Below, piece by piece: positions 54,389-63,669 of a stretch of 64,000 nt of DNA (position 1 is the stretch's first letter; each line of letters opens with the position of its first letter). The position numbers and the translations under genes are program-made. Under the pieces are notes generated by a model, which had not been told where the DNA came from, made no database searches, and was given only the letters and a program-made list of their open reading frames with translations. Source of the DNA: Bradyrhizobium jicamae (GTDB lineage: Bacteria > Pseudomonadota > Alphaproteobacteria > Rhizobiales > Xanthobacteraceae); the NCBI RefSeq assembly GCF_018130215.1, contig NZ_JAFCKQ010000001.1, positions 603,360 to 667,359 on the forward strand, in the 5' to 3' direction.

Positions 54389-54859
54389 CTATTCCACCAG
54401 ATGCCGCGCCATCTCCGGCCGCGCCCTCAACTCTGCGCCCTGCTTGCCGACAATCTTCGCGATGCGCTCCGGCGCAAAATTCAGATCGACGAACGCCGGC
54501 GCGGTGTTGGCGACCTCGTGATATCCCGTGATCCTGCCGTCGCGCAGCCGCATGATCGCGACGCCCTCGAACATCGCGCGGGCCCCCTTGGCTTCCGGCA
54601 GGGTCGAGCGGTAGCTGAACGTGTAGCGCGCATACAGCGTCGCGCCGTCAGAGACGGGATCGTGCATGTCCCAGCGGAAATCGGTCGCGGTGCGATAGAA
54701 CCAGTCGTCGACCATCTCCGCGATCTTCTCGCGGCCCTTGAACGCGCCGTAGAACACGTCGTGATAGACGCCGTCTTCCGTGAACAGCTCAGCGAAGGCC
54801 TTGCCGTCGCGCCGCTCGACCGCGTCACAGAACGCACGCAGCATTCTCGTCGTGTCCAT
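54389..54859 (-). CDS. NTF2-like / SnoaL-type nuclear transport factor 2 family protein
   Basis: This 156-residue protein has the cone-shaped NTF2-like pattern: RMLRAFCDAVERRDGKAFAELFTEDGVYHDVFYGAFKGREKIAEMVDDWF, then YARYTFSYRSTL and FEGVAIMRLRDGRITGYHEVAN. The family includes ketosteroid isomerase-like enzymes and simple ligand-binders. The ATG at 54859 follows GGGAGAA; the upstream in-frame ATG adds seven residues. It sits beside a palindromic repeat. Function unknown. Confidence 0.8.
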   Translation of the reverse strand: MDTTRMLRAFCDAVERRDGKAFAELFTEDGVYHDVFYGAFKGREKIAEMVDDWFYRTATDFRWDMHDPVSDGATLYARYTFSYRSTLPEAKGARAMFEGVAIMRLRDGRITGYHEVANTAPAFVDLNFAPERIAKIVGKQGAELRARPEMARHLVE

Positions 54860-54875
54860 TTGCGCTTCTCCCTCG

Positions 54876-54923
54876 GGCATGATCCGGAAAAGTGGGGACC
54901 GGTTTTCCGAAACGGATCATGCT
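54876..54923. repeat. Rhizobial palindromic element, intact copy
   Basis: GGCATGATCCGGAAAAGTGGGGACCGG at the left is mirrored by CCGAAACGGATCATGCTC at the right, giving a hairpin-forming palindrome of about 48 bases. The left half matches 43413-43440. It lies between the NTF2-like gene and the hydrolase gene. Confidence 0.75.
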
Positions 54924-54943
54924 CAAACAAAATTGGAAGGAGC

Positions 54944-55738
54944 TTAACCGATCTCCGCCACCGCGGCGATGATCCGCGCGATGTCCTGCGGCCGCGAGAG
55001 GCGGTGGTCGCCGTCCTGTATCATGGTCAGCACGACGTCCTCGGCCGGCAGCCGGTGCACCAGCGCGAAGGCGTGCTTCCACGGCACGTCGGGATCCTGC
55101 GCGCCCTGCAGGATGCGCACGGGGCAGCCGACGTCGATCTGGCTGCCGAGCAGAAGGTGATTGCGGCCCTCCGCGATCAGGTTACGGGTGATCGGATAGG
55201 GCGAGCCGTCGCCATATTCGGATGGCCTGAGCCACATGCCCCTGCTCTCGATCTCGGTGCGGATCTCGGGCGAAAAGCCCTTCCACATCAGCTCTTCGGT
55301 GAAATCGGGCGCCGGCGCGATCAGCACGAGGCCAGCGAGCGAGGCCGAAGCATTGCCGCGTCGCGCGATCTCGCGCGCGAGCAGGAGCGCCATCCAGCCG
55401 CCCATCGAGGAACCGATCACGACCTGCCGCCCTCGGCAGAATTGCGAGAACACCGCGACGCTCTCCTCGAGCCAGCGGCCGATCGTGCCGTCGGCGAACT
55501 CGCCGCCGGATTCGCCATGGCCGGAATAGTCGAACCGGACCGAGCCGCGGCCCTGCGCGGCCGCCCAGTCGTCCAGCGCAATCGCCTTGGTGCCCTTCAT
55601 GTCGGACTTGAAGCCGCCGAGCCAGAAAAGCCCGGGAGAGCCGCCGTTCCGGGCACGCACCGCGATCCGGCGCCTCGCATCGCCCTCGCCGACCTCGATG
55701 AAGTCGGGTTCCTGATCGGATGCGGCAATCTGGCTCAT
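54944..55738 (-). CDS. Alpha/beta hydrolase (ABHD10-like)
   Basis: This 264-residue alpha/beta hydrolase has the nucleophile elbow GSSMGGW, the oxyanion region FWLGGFKSDMKGTKA, an acid in GAQDPDVPW and the catalytic histidine in QDGDHRLSRP. The pattern RFDYSGHGESGG is typical. It resembles the ABHD10-type family of alphaproteobacteria and mitochondria, some of which are thioesterases or glucuronide hydrolases. The ATG at 55738 (MSQIAASDQ) is chosen over one 15 codons upstream. It is divergent from infC. Confidence 0.85.
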   Translation of the reverse strand: MSQIAASDQEPDFIEVGEGDARRRIAVRARNGGSPGLFWLGGFKSDMKGTKAIALDDWAAAQGRGSVRFDYSGHGESGGEFADGTIGRWLEESVAVFSQFCRGRQVVIGSSMGGWMALLLAREIARRGNASASLAGLVLIAPAPDFTEELMWKGFSPEIRTEIESRGMWLRPSEYGDGSPYPITRNLIAEGRNHLLLGSQIDVGCPVRILQGAQDPDVPWKHAFALVHRLPAEDVVLTMIQDGDHRLSRPQDIARIIAAVAEIG

Positions 55739-55967
55739 GGTTTGGTCACTCGCATGTCGGAGATCCGGTTTTCGATGAGCCAAAGGCCGTGGTCAACGGC
55801 AACAGTGTCCCGCCTTGCGGGAAACGCGCGACAGCTATATCTGCCGGGCGTGGCCAAAATGCCTCGCATTTGACGGTTTTGCCGCGTAGATCGCGAGTTC
55901 GCTTGCCCGTGGCAGCGTCTTGCTTCAGACTATCCGCCTTCCCTTTCACAACTTTGGAGAGTTACCC

Positions 55968-56507
55968 ATTCGCCGTCCCAATAGAGCCCCGCCCACAGTC
56001 GCCAAGGATGGGCCGCGCACCAATGACGAGATTCGCAACGCACAGATCCAGCTGATCGATCAGGATGGTGTCAACAAGGGCACCGTCGAAACCATGGTGG
56101 CCATCAAGATGGCCATGGAAGCCGGCATGGACCTCGTCGAGATTTCGCCGAATACCAGTCCTCCCGTCTGCAAGATCATGGACTACGGGAAGTACAAGTA
56201 TTCAGCGCAGAAGAAGGCCGCCGAAGCCCGCAAGAAGCAGAAGGTCGTCGAGATCAAGGAGATCAAGCTCCGCCCGATGATCGACGATCACGACTATGAC
56301 GTGAAGATGCGCGCGATGCAGCGCTTCTTCGAGGAAGGCGACAAGGTCAAGATCACCTTGCGCTACCGCGGTCGTGAGATGGCGCACCAGGAGATCGGCA
56401 CCAAGCTGCTCGACAAGGTCAAGGCCGACGTCGCCGAGTTCGCCAAGGTCGAGCAGGACGCCAAGTTCGAGGGCCGCCAGGTCGTGATGGTGCTGGCGCC
56501 GCGCTAG
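55968..56507 (+). CDS. infC: Translation initiation factor IF-3
   Basis: This 179-residue IF-3 controls start-codon fidelity and subunit joining. Hallmarks are [54 protein letters not shown], and a C-terminal [19 protein letters not shown]. The start is the rare ATT at 55968, 7 bases after GGAGAG, giving the typical N-terminus [18 protein letters not shown]. An in-frame ATG at 55920 lies before the ribosome site and would be atypical. It leads infC-rpmI-rplT. Confidence 0.96.
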   Translation: MRRPNRAPPTVAKDGPRTNDEIRNAQIQLIDQDGVNKGTVETMVAIKMAMEAGMDLVEISPNTSPPVCKIMDYGKYKYSAQKKAAEARKKQKVVEIKEIKLRPMIDDHDYDVKMRAMQRFFEEGDKVKITLRYRGREMAHQEIGTKLLDKVKADVAEFAKVEQDAKFEGRQVVMVLAPR

Positions 56508-56537
56508 TTCGAATTAGTTCGATTGCCTTAGAGCAGG

Positions 56538-56569
56538 CGGCCCGTCGGATCGGCGGGCCGTTTCGCTTT
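56538..56569 (+). terminator. Rho-independent terminator after infC
   Basis: CGGCCCG (56538-56544) and CGGGCCG (56554-56560) pair, followed by TTTCGCTTT. It separates infC from rpmI, together with a REP-like element and a new promoter. Confidence 0.65.
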
Positions 56570-56570
56570 C

Positions 56571-56655
56571 GTAGCCCGGATGGAGCGCAGCGAAACCCCG
56601 GATAGGACCATCGCGGATGCAGCCCGCGGATCGCGCTGCGCTCCATCCCGGCTAC
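56571..56655. repeat. REP-like palindrome (copy 2)
   Basis: GTAGCCCGGATGGAGCGCAG at 56571 pairs with CTGCGCTCCATCCCGGCTAC ending near 56655, matching copy 1 at 18361-18445. It sits inside the infC-rpmI operon gap. The 56508-56877 gap otherwise holds the infC terminator and an rpmI promoter. Confidence 0.75.
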
Positions 56656-56688
56656 GGTTCCGGGGGTCGGCTCCCCCCGCTTCAAACG

Positions 56689-56716
56689 TTGCAAAACGGC
56701 CAATCCTCTGTCATAA
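56689..56716 (+). promoter_or_regulatory. Probable promoter of rpmI-rplT
   Basis: TTGCAA (56689-56694), 16 bases, then TCATAA (56711-56716). The following roughly 155-base leader before the rpmI ATG at 56878 has several GC-rich arms (for example GCCCGGC...GCCCGGC) and may hold a ribosomal-protein-L20-type autoregulatory structure. This is inference from position and base pairing. Confidence 0.45.
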
Positions 56717-56877
56717 GCCCGGCTTCGCCGCCCGGCTGATCAAGGGCTGCCGTGGCGACGTTTGTGCGGGTTCTTTCAATTCGGGAAAAACCCCAGCACT
56801 TTCAACGCTCTAACGAGCATTTTAGCCGACCGAACGCCTCTTTGGGCGATATTCGTGTTGTGCGACAGGAGAGCCAA

Positions 56878-57078
56878 ATGCCCAAGTTGAAGACCAAATC
56901 GGGCGCTAAAAAGCGCTTCAAGGTGACTGCCACCGGCAAGGTCATGCACGCCCAGCGCGGCAAGCGCCACGGCATGATCAAGCGGACGAAGAAGCAGATC
57001 CGTCAGCTGCGCGGCACCCGCGTGCTGTTCAAGACCGACGGCGACAACGTCAAGAAGTACTTCTTGCCGAACGCCTGA
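56878..57078 (+). CDS. rpmI: 50S ribosomal protein L35
   Basis: This 66-residue protein is [21 protein letters not shown] followed by [16 protein letters not shown], the conserved L35 pattern. The ATG at 56878 follows AGGAGAGCC. rplT follows 72 bases downstream. The frame is open far upstream but without homology. Confidence 0.97.
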   Translation: MPKLKTKSGAKKRFKVTATGKVMHAQRGKRHGMIKRTKKQIRQLRGTRVLFKTDGDNVKKYFLPNA

Positions 57079-57150
57079 TCGCTCATCCGCTTGAACCCCG
57101 CCGCGCGCGCGCGGCGACCGTCACCTCATTAAGATCCAAGGATTTCCGTC

Positions 57151-57510
57151 ATGTCTCGCGTCAAACGCGGTGTGACCGCTCACGCCAAGCACAAGAAAGT
57201 CTACAAGGCCGCCAAGGGCTATTACGGCCGCCGCAAGAACACGATCCGCACCGCCAAGCAGGCCGTCGAAAAGGCCGGCCAGTACGCCTTCCGCGACCGC
57301 AAGCGCAAGAAGCGCACTTTCCGCGCGCTCTGGATCCAGCGCATCAATGCCGCGGTTCGTCCGTTCGGCATGACCTACAGCGTCTTCATCAACGGCCTGT
57401 CGAAGTCGGGCATCACCGTCGACCGCAAGGTGCTGTCGGATCTCGCCATCACCGAGCCGGCGGCGTTCCAGGCGATCGCCGAGAAGGCCAAGGCGGCGCT
57501 GGCGGCCTGA
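57151..57510 (+). CDS. rplT: 50S ribosomal protein L20
   Basis: This 119-residue L20 has the basic N-terminal arm [31 protein letters not shown] and the folded part [29 protein letters not shown]. It is an early 50S assembly protein and in other bacteria represses its own operon. A shared hairpin terminator follows. Confidence 0.97.
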   Translation: MSRVKRGVTAHAKHKKVYKAAKGYYGRRKNTIRTAKQAVEKAGQYAFRDRKRKKRTFRALWIQRINAAVRPFGMTYSVFINGLSKSGITVDRKVLSDLAITEPAAFQAIAEKAKAALAA

Positions 57511-57521
57511 GCTGCGCGCGA

Positions 57522-57932
57522 TCAGCGGGCCTTCGGGCCCGCTTTCAGCGCCTTCCGGGAATAGCGTTGCGACACTTCCGCCCGGCAAAAGGCGGTGAAC
57601 GAGCGGTACATGGTGCCGCTCTCGTTGCGGTATTTGGCGTCACAGCGGTCGAGCTCGCGGCCATAGGTCTTCTTCTGCGCGCTCTTCAGGCCGGGCAGGA
57701 AGTCCGCCTCGCATTTCTTCTCGACGGCGTCGCCAAGCAGGACGTCGCCGCTCGCGCCGTACTCGCAATCCCTGAACACCTTCATCGCGGCCTCGCAGCC
57801 GGGCTCGGCCTTGATGGCGTCGATGATCTCGTCCTGCGTCATGGACTTGTCGTGGCAAACCGCTGCACGCGCGGGAGCAGCGGCAACCGACAGGATGACG
57901 GCGAGCGCGGCCAGGCAGGATCGCAACAACAT
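57522..57932 (-). CDS. Secreted protein with six cysteines, unrecognised
   Basis: This 136-residue protein has a clear signal peptide ([22 protein letters not shown], cleavage near residue 23) and a short mature part with six cysteines that could form three disulfides (AVCHDKS, PGCEAA, RDCEYG, KKCEAD, DRCDAK, AFCRAE). I recognise no family. It is divergent from pheS (58083), and its 3' end contains the arm of the rplT terminator, so it converges on rplT. The ATG at 57932 is chosen; the frame runs further upstream without a signal. Confidence 0.75.
   Translation of the reverse strand: MLLRSCLAALAVILSVAAAPARAAVCHDKSMTQDEIIDAIKAEPGCEAAMKVFRDCEYGASGDVLLGDAVEKKCEADFLPGLKSAQKKTYGRELDRCDAKYRNESGTMYRSFTAFCRAEVSQRYSRKALKAGPKAR
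57524..57546. terminator. Bidirectional hairpin between rplT and the six-cysteine gene
   Basis: AGCGGGCC (57524-57531) and GGCCCGCT (57536-57543) form a perfect 8 bp stem with a TTCG loop, followed by TTTC on the plus strand. On the minus strand the same bases encode the end of the six-cysteine protein (AGPKAR). Confidence 0.6.
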
Positions 57933-58082
57933 CGCGTGGGTCTCCTTGACTTCCATTGGTCCCGCGCCCGTCTGACAGGGTTCAAGCCGGCCGCCCGGCC
58001 GCCCGAAATAACCGGCTTTTTGCTTGACGTTGCGGCCTTCGGGCGGCGACAACCCTGCGGCCTTTTAAAGCAAGGAATGACC

Positions 58083-59165
58083 GTGTCTGACCTCGCAACA
58101 CTCGAAAAATCCATCCTCGACCAGATCGCCGCCGCCGGCGACGAGCCCGCCCTCGAGGCGGTGCGCGTCGCTTCGCTCGGCAAGAAGGGCTCGATCTCGG
58201 CCCTGCTCGCCACCCTCGGCAAGATGTCGCCGGAGGAGCGCAAGACCGAAGGCGCGAAGATCAACCTCGCCAAGGATGCCGTGACGCAGGCGCTGTCCGG
58301 GCGGCGCGACGTGCTGAAACAGGCCGCCCTCGATGCGCGGCTCGCCTCCGAGACCATCGACGTCACGCTGCCGCTGCGCGAGAGCCCGGCCGAGGCCGGC
58401 CGCATCCATCCGCTGAGCCAGGTCTGGGACGAACTCACGACGATCTTCGCCGACATGGGATTTGCGGTCGCCGAGGGTCCCGATATCGAGACCGACGACT
58501 ACAACTTCACCAAGCTGAACTTCCCCGAGGGCCATCCCGCGCGGGAGATGCACGACACCTTCTTCTTCAATCCGAAAGAAGACGGCTCGCGCATGCTGCT
58601 GCGGACCCACACCTCGCCGGTGCAGGTGCGCACCATGCTGACCCAGAAGCCGCCGATCCGCGTCATCTGCCCCGGCCGCACCTACCGCATCGATTCGGAC
58701 GCGACCCACACGCCGCAATTCCACCAGGTCGAGGGCCTCGTCATCGACAAGCACTCGCATCTCGGCCACCTGAAATGGATCCTGCACGAGTTCTGCAAGG
58801 CGTTCTTCGAGGTCGACCACATCAACATGCGGTTCCGGCCGTCGTTCTTCCCGTTCACCGAGCCGTCGCTCGAGGTCGACATCCAGTGCCGCCGCGACAA
58901 GGGCGAGATCCGCTTCGGCGAGGGCGAGGACTGGCTGGAGATTCTCGGCTGCGGCATGGTCCACCCGAACGTGCTGCGCGCCTGCGGCATCGATCCCGAC
59001 GTCTACCAGGGCTTTGCCTGGGGCATGGGCATCGACCGCATCGCGATGCTGAAATACGGCATCGCCGACCTGCGTCAGCTGTTCGAAAGCGACGTGCGCT
59101 GGCTCAACCATTACGGCTTCAAGCCGCTCGAGATCCCGACGATTGCGGGAGGGTTGAGCTCGTGA
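58083..59165 (+). CDS. pheS: Phenylalanyl-tRNA synthetase alpha subunit
   Basis: This 360-residue catalytic subunit of the alpha2-beta2 synthetase has a coiled-coil N-terminus, then the class II motifs: motif 1 region [27 protein letters not shown], motif 2 [27 protein letters not shown] and motif 3 [18 protein letters not shown] prefer the GTG at 58083 because AAGGA lies 6 bases before it. The ATG at 58077 would be only one base from that site. pheT follows after about 120 bases. Confidence 0.95.
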   Translation: MSDLATLEKSILDQIAAAGDEPALEAVRVASLGKKGSISALLATLGKMSPEERKTEGAKINLAKDAVTQALSGRRDVLKQAALDARLASETIDVTLPLRESPAEAGRIHPLSQVWDELTTIFADMGFAVAEGPDIETDDYNFTKLNFPEGHPAREMHDTFFFNPKEDGSRMLLRTHTSPVQVRTMLTQKPPIRVICPGRTYRIDSDATHTPQFHQVEGLVIDKHSHLGHLKWILHEFCKAFFEVDHINMRFRPSFFPFTEPSLEVDIQCRRDKGEIRFGEGEDWLEILGCGMVHPNVLRACGIDPDVYQGFAWGMGIDRIAMLKYGIADLRQLFESDVRWLNHYGFKPLEIPTIAGGLSS

Positions 59166-59204
59166 GCTCCGTGCTTGGAAGCACGTTCACGGGAACGCTC
59201 TCCG

Positions 59205-59230
59205 TCCCCTCCCCCCTTGCGGGGGAGGGA
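59205..59230. repeat. GC-rich palindrome between pheS and pheT
   Basis: CCCCTCCCCCC-TTGC-GGGGGAGGG forms a strong stem. Related palindromes lie near 50583-50610, 61721-61746 and 63640, so it belongs to a dispersed family. It is inside the pheST operon. Confidence 0.6.
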
Positions 59231-59288
59231 GCCCGACCGCCGGCGCAAGTGGCGCAATGACCACCAACAAGAACCGAGGCATACGGCC

Positions 59289-61697
59289 GTGAAGTTCACC
59301 CTCTCCTGGCTGAAGGAACATCTCGAGACCGACGAGTCGCTCGACAAGCTCGCCGACAGGCTCACCATGATCGGGCTCGAGGTCGAGAGCATCGAGGACA
59401 AGGCGAAGCAGCTTGCGCCGTTTACGATCGCGCGGGTGATCTCGGCCGAGCAGCATCCGAATGCGGATCGGTTGCGCGTCTGCATGGTCGACACCGGCGA
59501 CGGCGGGGCGCCGGTGCAGGTGGTGTGCGGGGCGCCGAATGCGCGGACCGGGCTGATCAGCGTGTTCTCTCCGCCCGGCACCTACATCCCGGGCAAGGAC
59601 ATCACGCTCGGCGTCGGCACCATCCGGGGCGTCGAGAGCCGCGGCATGCTGTGCTCGGCGGCCGAGTTGCAGATCTCCGAGGATCACGACGGCATCATGG
59701 AGCTGCCGGCCGATGCGCCGATCGGCAAGGGCTATGCCGAATGGGCTGCGCTCGGCGATCCCGTGATCGAGATCAACCTGACGCCGAACCGGCAGGATTG
59801 CACCGGCGTGCACGGCATCGCGCGCGATCTCTCCGCCGCCGACATGGGCAAATTCAGGGATCCCGCGATCAAGCCGATCAAGGGTGAATTCCCCTGCCCG
59901 GTGCAGGTGACGGTGGAAGACGCGACGCTCTGCCCGGGCTTCGCGCTGCGCCTGGTGCGCGGGGTGAAGAACGGTCCTTCGCCGGAATGGTTGCAGAAGC
60001 GGCTGACCTCGATCGGCCTGCGGCCGATCAACGCGCTGGTCGACATCACCAACTTCATGACCTACGACCGCGCCCGCCCGCTGCACGTGTTCGACGCCAG
60101 GAAGGTGACGGGCAATCTCACCGTCCGCCGCGCGAAAGATGGCGAGAGCCTGCTTGCGCTCGACGGCCGCACCTACACGCTCGACGGCAGTGTCTGCGTG
60201 ATCGCGGACGAGCACGGCGTCGAATCGCTCGCCGGCATCATGGGCGGCGAGGCCTCGGGCTGCGATGAGAATACCACCGACGTGCTGATCGAATCGGCGC
60301 TGTGGAACGAGATCAACATTGCCCAGAGCGGCCGCAAGCTCGGCATCAATTCGGACGCGCGCTACCGCTTCGAGCGCGGCGTCGATCCGGCCTTCATGGT
60401 GCCCGGGCTCGAGCTCGCGACCAGGATGGTGCTCGATCTCTGCGGCGGCGTGCCGTCCGAGAACGTCGTTGTCGGCAAGCGCTTCGGCGAAGACCGCGTG
60501 ATCGATTTCCCGCTCGCGGAAGTCAAGCGGCTCGCCGGCATCGAGGTGCCGCTGGTCGAAGCCAGGCTGATCCTGACCCGGCTGGGCTTCATGCTGGCCG
60601 GCAACGGCCCGGTGGTGAAAATCGCGATCCCGTCCTGGCGCACCGATGTGGAGGGCAAGGCCGACATCGTCGAGGAGATCGTGCGCATCGTCGGCGTCGA
60701 CAAGGTGCCGATGACGCCGTTCGAGCGCGGTGAGGAGCCGCGCAAGCCGGTGCTGACGCCGATGCAGCAGCGCACGCGCCGCACCAAGCGCGCGCTGGCC
60801 GCGCGCGGCATGGTGGAAGCCGTGACCTATTCGTTCATCACGAGGTCCGCGGCCGAACTGTTCGGCGGCGGGCAGGCGGAGCTGGTGCTCGCCAACCCGA
60901 TCGCAGCCGACCTCTCCGACATGCGGCCGAGCCTGTTGCCTGGCCTCGTCGCCGCCGCACAGGCCAACATCAACCGCGGCTATCCCGATGTCGCGCTGTT
61001 CGAGGTCGGCCAGGTGTTCCGCGGCGACAGGCCGCAGGATCAGCTGGTGTCCGCCGCGGGCGTTCGCCATGGCTATGCCTCGTCGAAGGGAGCAGGCCGT
61101 CACTGGACCGGCTCGGCGAGCGCGGATGCGTTCGACGCCAAGGCCGACGCCTTCGCCGTGCTGGCCGCCGCCGGCGCGCCGATGCAGGCGTTGCAGATCG
61201 TCTCCGGCGGTCCCGCCTGGCTGCATCCGGGCCGTTCCGGCACCATACAGATCGGCCCGCAGAACGTGCTGGGCAGCTTCGGCGAGTTGCATCCGCGTGC
61301 GCTCGAAAAGCTCGGCGCCGATGGCCCGATGATCGCCTTCGAAGTCATCCTGGAGCGCATCCCGGAAGGCAAGCAGCGGGCGACCCGCGCCAGGCCGCTG
61401 ATCGATCTCTCCGCGTTCCAGCCGGTGTCGCGCGACTTCGCCTTCATCGTCGACCGCGGCGTCAAGGCGGGCGATATCGTGCGCGCCGCACAGAGTGTCG
61501 ACAGGAAGCTGATCGCGGCTGTGACGGTGTTCGACCTCTACGAGGGCAAGGGCATCGATCCCGGCAAGAAGTCGATCGCGATCGCGGTGACGATCCAGCC
61601 TCGCGAGAAGACGATGACCGATCAGGAGATCGACGCGATCGCGGACAAGATCGTCGCCGAGGTGACGAAGAAGACCGGCGGCACGTTGCGGGGGTGA
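59289..61697 (+). CDS. pheT: Phenylalanyl-tRNA synthetase beta subunit
   Basis: This 802-residue beta subunit performs editing and tRNA binding. Visible parts are the N-terminal [32 protein letters not shown], the EMAP/tRNA-binding region [31 protein letters not shown], and the editing region [36 protein letters not shown]. The C-terminal anticodon-binding domain has [19 protein letters not shown]. The start is GTG at 59289. It overlaps no other gene and is preceded by a GC palindrome. Confidence 0.96.
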   Translation: MKFTLSWLKEHLETDESLDKLADRLTMIGLEVESIEDKAKQLAPFTIARVISAEQHPNADRLRVCMVDTGDGGAPVQVVCGAPNARTGLISVFSPPGTYIPGKDITLGVGTIRGVESRGMLCSAAELQISEDHDGIMELPADAPIGKGYAEWAALGDPVIEINLTPNRQDCTGVHGIARDLSAADMGKFRDPAIKPIKGEFPCPVQVTVEDATLCPGFALRLVRGVKNGPSPEWLQKRLTSIGLRPINALVDITNFMTYDRARPLHVFDARKVTGNLTVRRAKDGESLLALDGRTYTLDGSVCVIADEHGVESLAGIMGGEASGCDENTTDVLIESALWNEINIAQSGRKLGINSDARYRFERGVDPAFMVPGLELATRMVLDLCGGVPSENVVVGKRFGEDRVIDFPLAEVKRLAGIEVPLVEARLILTRLGFMLAGNGPVVKIAIPSWRTDVEGKADIVEEIVRIVGVDKVPMTPFERGEEPRKPVLTPMQQRTRRTKRALAARGMVEAVTYSFITRSAAELFGGGQAELVLANPIAADLSDMRPSLLPGLVAAAQANINRGYPDVALFEVGQVFRGDRPQDQLVSAAGVRHGYASSKGAGRHWTGSASADAFDAKADAFAVLAAAGAPMQALQIVSGGPAWLHPGRSGTIQIGPQNVLGSFGELHPRALEKLGADGPMIAFEVILERIPEGKQRATRARPLIDLSAFQPVSRDFAFIVDRGVKAGDIVRAAQSVDRKLIAAVTVFDLYEGKGIDPGKKSIAIAVTIQPREKTMTDQEIDAIADKIVAEVTKKTGGTLRG

Positions 61698-61720
61698 TGT
61701 CGCAGGGCACGCTGCCGGTC

Positions 61721-61746
61721 TCCCTCTCCCGCAAGCGGGGGAGGGA
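61721..61746. repeat. GC-rich palindrome after pheT
   Basis: TCCCTCTCCCGC and GCGGGGGAGGGA pair around AA. It has the same dispersed type as at 59205 and may act as a terminator of pheT though no T run follows. Confidence 0.6.
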
Positions 61747-61800
61747 ATGGGCGGACCGGGCGCTCCGCGCGCGATGGATCACCCACCTGCGGGCTTTCGC

Positions 61801-62577
61801 ATGACCTCCCTCAGCCTCATCCCGTCAGGCGTCTCAACCAACGTCGCGCTCGCGATCTGCGCGATCGCCTTCGTCTCCGGCACCGCGCGCGGCTTTTCCG
61901 GCTTCGGCTCGGCGCTGATCTTCATGCCGCTGGCGAGCAGCGTTGCGGCCCCGCGGCTGGTCGCTGCGTTGCTGCTGGTGATCGATTTCGTCGCCGCGAC
62001 GCCGCTGCTGCCGAACGCCTGGACACATGCCGATCGCAAGGCAACCGCCGTCATGGTCGCCGGTGCCCTGGTCGGCGTTCCCATCGGCACCTATTTCCTC
62101 ACCGTGCTCGATCCCGTCACGACGCGCTGGATCATCTCCTGCTTCGTCGCTGCACTCCTCGTGCTGTTGCTGTCGGGCTGGCGTTACCACGGCAACGAGC
62201 ATGCTGCGCTGTCGGTCAGTGTCGGCGGTCTGTCCGGCTTCTGCAGCGGGCTGGCGCAGACCGGAGGCCCGCCGATCGTCGCCTACTGGCTGGGGCGCCC
62301 GATCGCGTCCGTGGTCTCGCGCGCCAACATCGTGCTGTTCTTCGGCGCCTCCGATTTCTTCTCGCTGGTCAGCTACTGGTTCACCGGGCTGATCACGATC
62401 GAGTCGATCAGGTTCGCGCTGGTCATCGGTCCGGTCTATGGCATCGGCGTCTGGTTCGGCGCATCGCTGTTCGGCAAGGCGAGCGAGAGCGTGTTCCGCG
62501 CGATCTGCTATGCCCTGATCGCGGCTGCCGTCGTCGTCGGCCTGCCCGCGCTTGATGGCGTTCTGCGCGGCGGTTAG
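61801..62577 (+). CDS. TauE/SafE family sulfite exporter-like protein
   Basis: This 258-residue membrane protein with about eight helices has a GTARGFSGFGSALIFMPLAS motif near the start and CSGLAQTGGPPIVAYWL in the second half, the two internal-repeat signatures of the TauE/SafE family. It probably exports or imports a sulfonate, sulfite or related anion. I used the ATG at 61801; an upstream in-frame ATG at 61747 would add 18 residues. The ligand is not readable. Confidence 0.85.
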   Translation: MTSLSLIPSGVSTNVALAICAIAFVSGTARGFSGFGSALIFMPLASSVAAPRLVAALLLVIDFVAATPLLPNAWTHADRKATAVMVAGALVGVPIGTYFLTVLDPVTTRWIISCFVAALLVLLLSGWRYHGNEHAALSVSVGGLSGFCSGLAQTGGPPIVAYWLGRPIASVVSRANIVLFFGASDFFSLVSYWFTGLITIESIRFALVIGPVYGIGVWFGASLFGKASESVFRAICYALIAAAVVVGLPALDGVLRGG

Positions 62578-62614
62578 GGTCATCACAATCCAAGAAGCCG
62601 CAGGGGATGGATTC

Positions 62615-63559
62615 ATGATCGACCGCCGCAACGCCCTGAAACTCGCCCTTGGAAGCGCCGCAACATTCGCCGCTCCCGCGATACTCGCGCAGACCCCGAA
62701 GCCGCGCACCCGCATCGTGTTCCTCGGCACCAAGGGCGGTCCGCGCGTCAGCATCGGCGCGTCGAACCCCGCCAACCTCGTGGTCGTCAACGACACGCCG
62801 ATCGTGATCGATTGCGGCATGGGCGTCAGCCGCCAACTGGTCAAAGCCGGCGTGCCGATTCCTTCGGTCAAGTACATCTTCATCAGCCACCACCATTCCG
62901 ATCACAATCTCGAATATGGCAATCTGTTCTACAACGCCTGGGCGGCCGGCCTGTCGACGCCGATCCACTCCTTCGGCCCCAAGGGCATCGAGGCGATGAC
63001 CAGGGACTACTGGGAGCTGAACAAGTTCGACGTCGAGACAAGGATCGAGGACGAGGGCCGGCCCGACCCGAGAAAACTCCTGATCGCGAAGGACATCACC
63101 GAGGACGGCGTGGTGCTGAAGACGCCCGACGTCACCGTCACGGCGTTCCGCACGCCGCATCCGCCGATCGTAGATAACTTTGCCTACAAATTCGAAGCGC
63201 CTGATGGCGTGATCGTGTTCTCCAGCGACACCGCCTACAACCCGAAGCTCGCCGAGTTCGCGCACGGTGCCGATGTGCTGGTGCACGAATGCTTGTATCT
63301 CCCCGCCGTCGATCGCCTCGTGGCCAAGACGAAGAACGGCGCGACGTTGAGGAAGCATCTGCTCGCCAGTCACACCTCCACCGAAGACGTCGGCCGCATC
63401 GCGGCCGCCGCAGGCGTCAAGACGCTGGTGCTGAGTCACTTCGTCCCCGGTGACGATCCCGCTGTCACCGACGATGACTGGACGCGGGACGTGAAGACGC
63501 ATTTTTCGGGCCGGATCGTGGTCGCAAAGGATCTGATGGAGCTGCAGCTGCCGGTGTAA
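62615..63559 (+). CDS. Secreted metallo-beta-lactamase-fold hydrolase
   Basis: This 314-residue protein begins MIDRRNALKLALGSAATFAAPAILA, a twin-arginine-like signal. The mature domain has the zinc motif SHHHSDH, SSDTAYN, VLVHECL and the later histidines SHTS and LSHF, which fits an RNase Z/arylsulfatase-like branch of the family. The substrate is unknown. The ATG at 62615 is chosen; an earlier in-frame ATG at 62552 overlaps the TauE gene. It lies 38 bases after that gene. Confidence 0.85.
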   Translation: MIDRRNALKLALGSAATFAAPAILAQTPKPRTRIVFLGTKGGPRVSIGASNPANLVVVNDTPIVIDCGMGVSRQLVKAGVPIPSVKYIFISHHHSDHNLEYGNLFYNAWAAGLSTPIHSFGPKGIEAMTRDYWELNKFDVETRIEDEGRPDPRKLLIAKDITEDGVVLKTPDVTVTAFRTPHPPIVDNFAYKFEAPDGVIVFSSDTAYNPKLAEFAHGADVLVHECLYLPAVDRLVAKTKNGATLRKHLLASHTSTEDVGRIAAAAGVKTLVLSHFVPGDDPAVTDDDWTRDVKTHFSGRIVVAKDLMELQLPV

Positions 63560-63669
63560 GGCGGGCTGATTCTCTCATTTCGCGCAGTCCGCAGGGTGAG
63601 AGCCCTTGTTGGGTCCTTCTTCAGGCTTTCCTCCTGCGGGGAGGGAACCCGCCGGTGCCTTCCTCACGC

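Noticed and set aside
59187..61292. A 701-residue open frame on the minus strand opposite pheT
   Set aside because: It mirrors the high-GC codon pattern of pheT, is rich in His/Arg/Asp/Gln as antisense frames in such DNA are, and has no recognisable domain.
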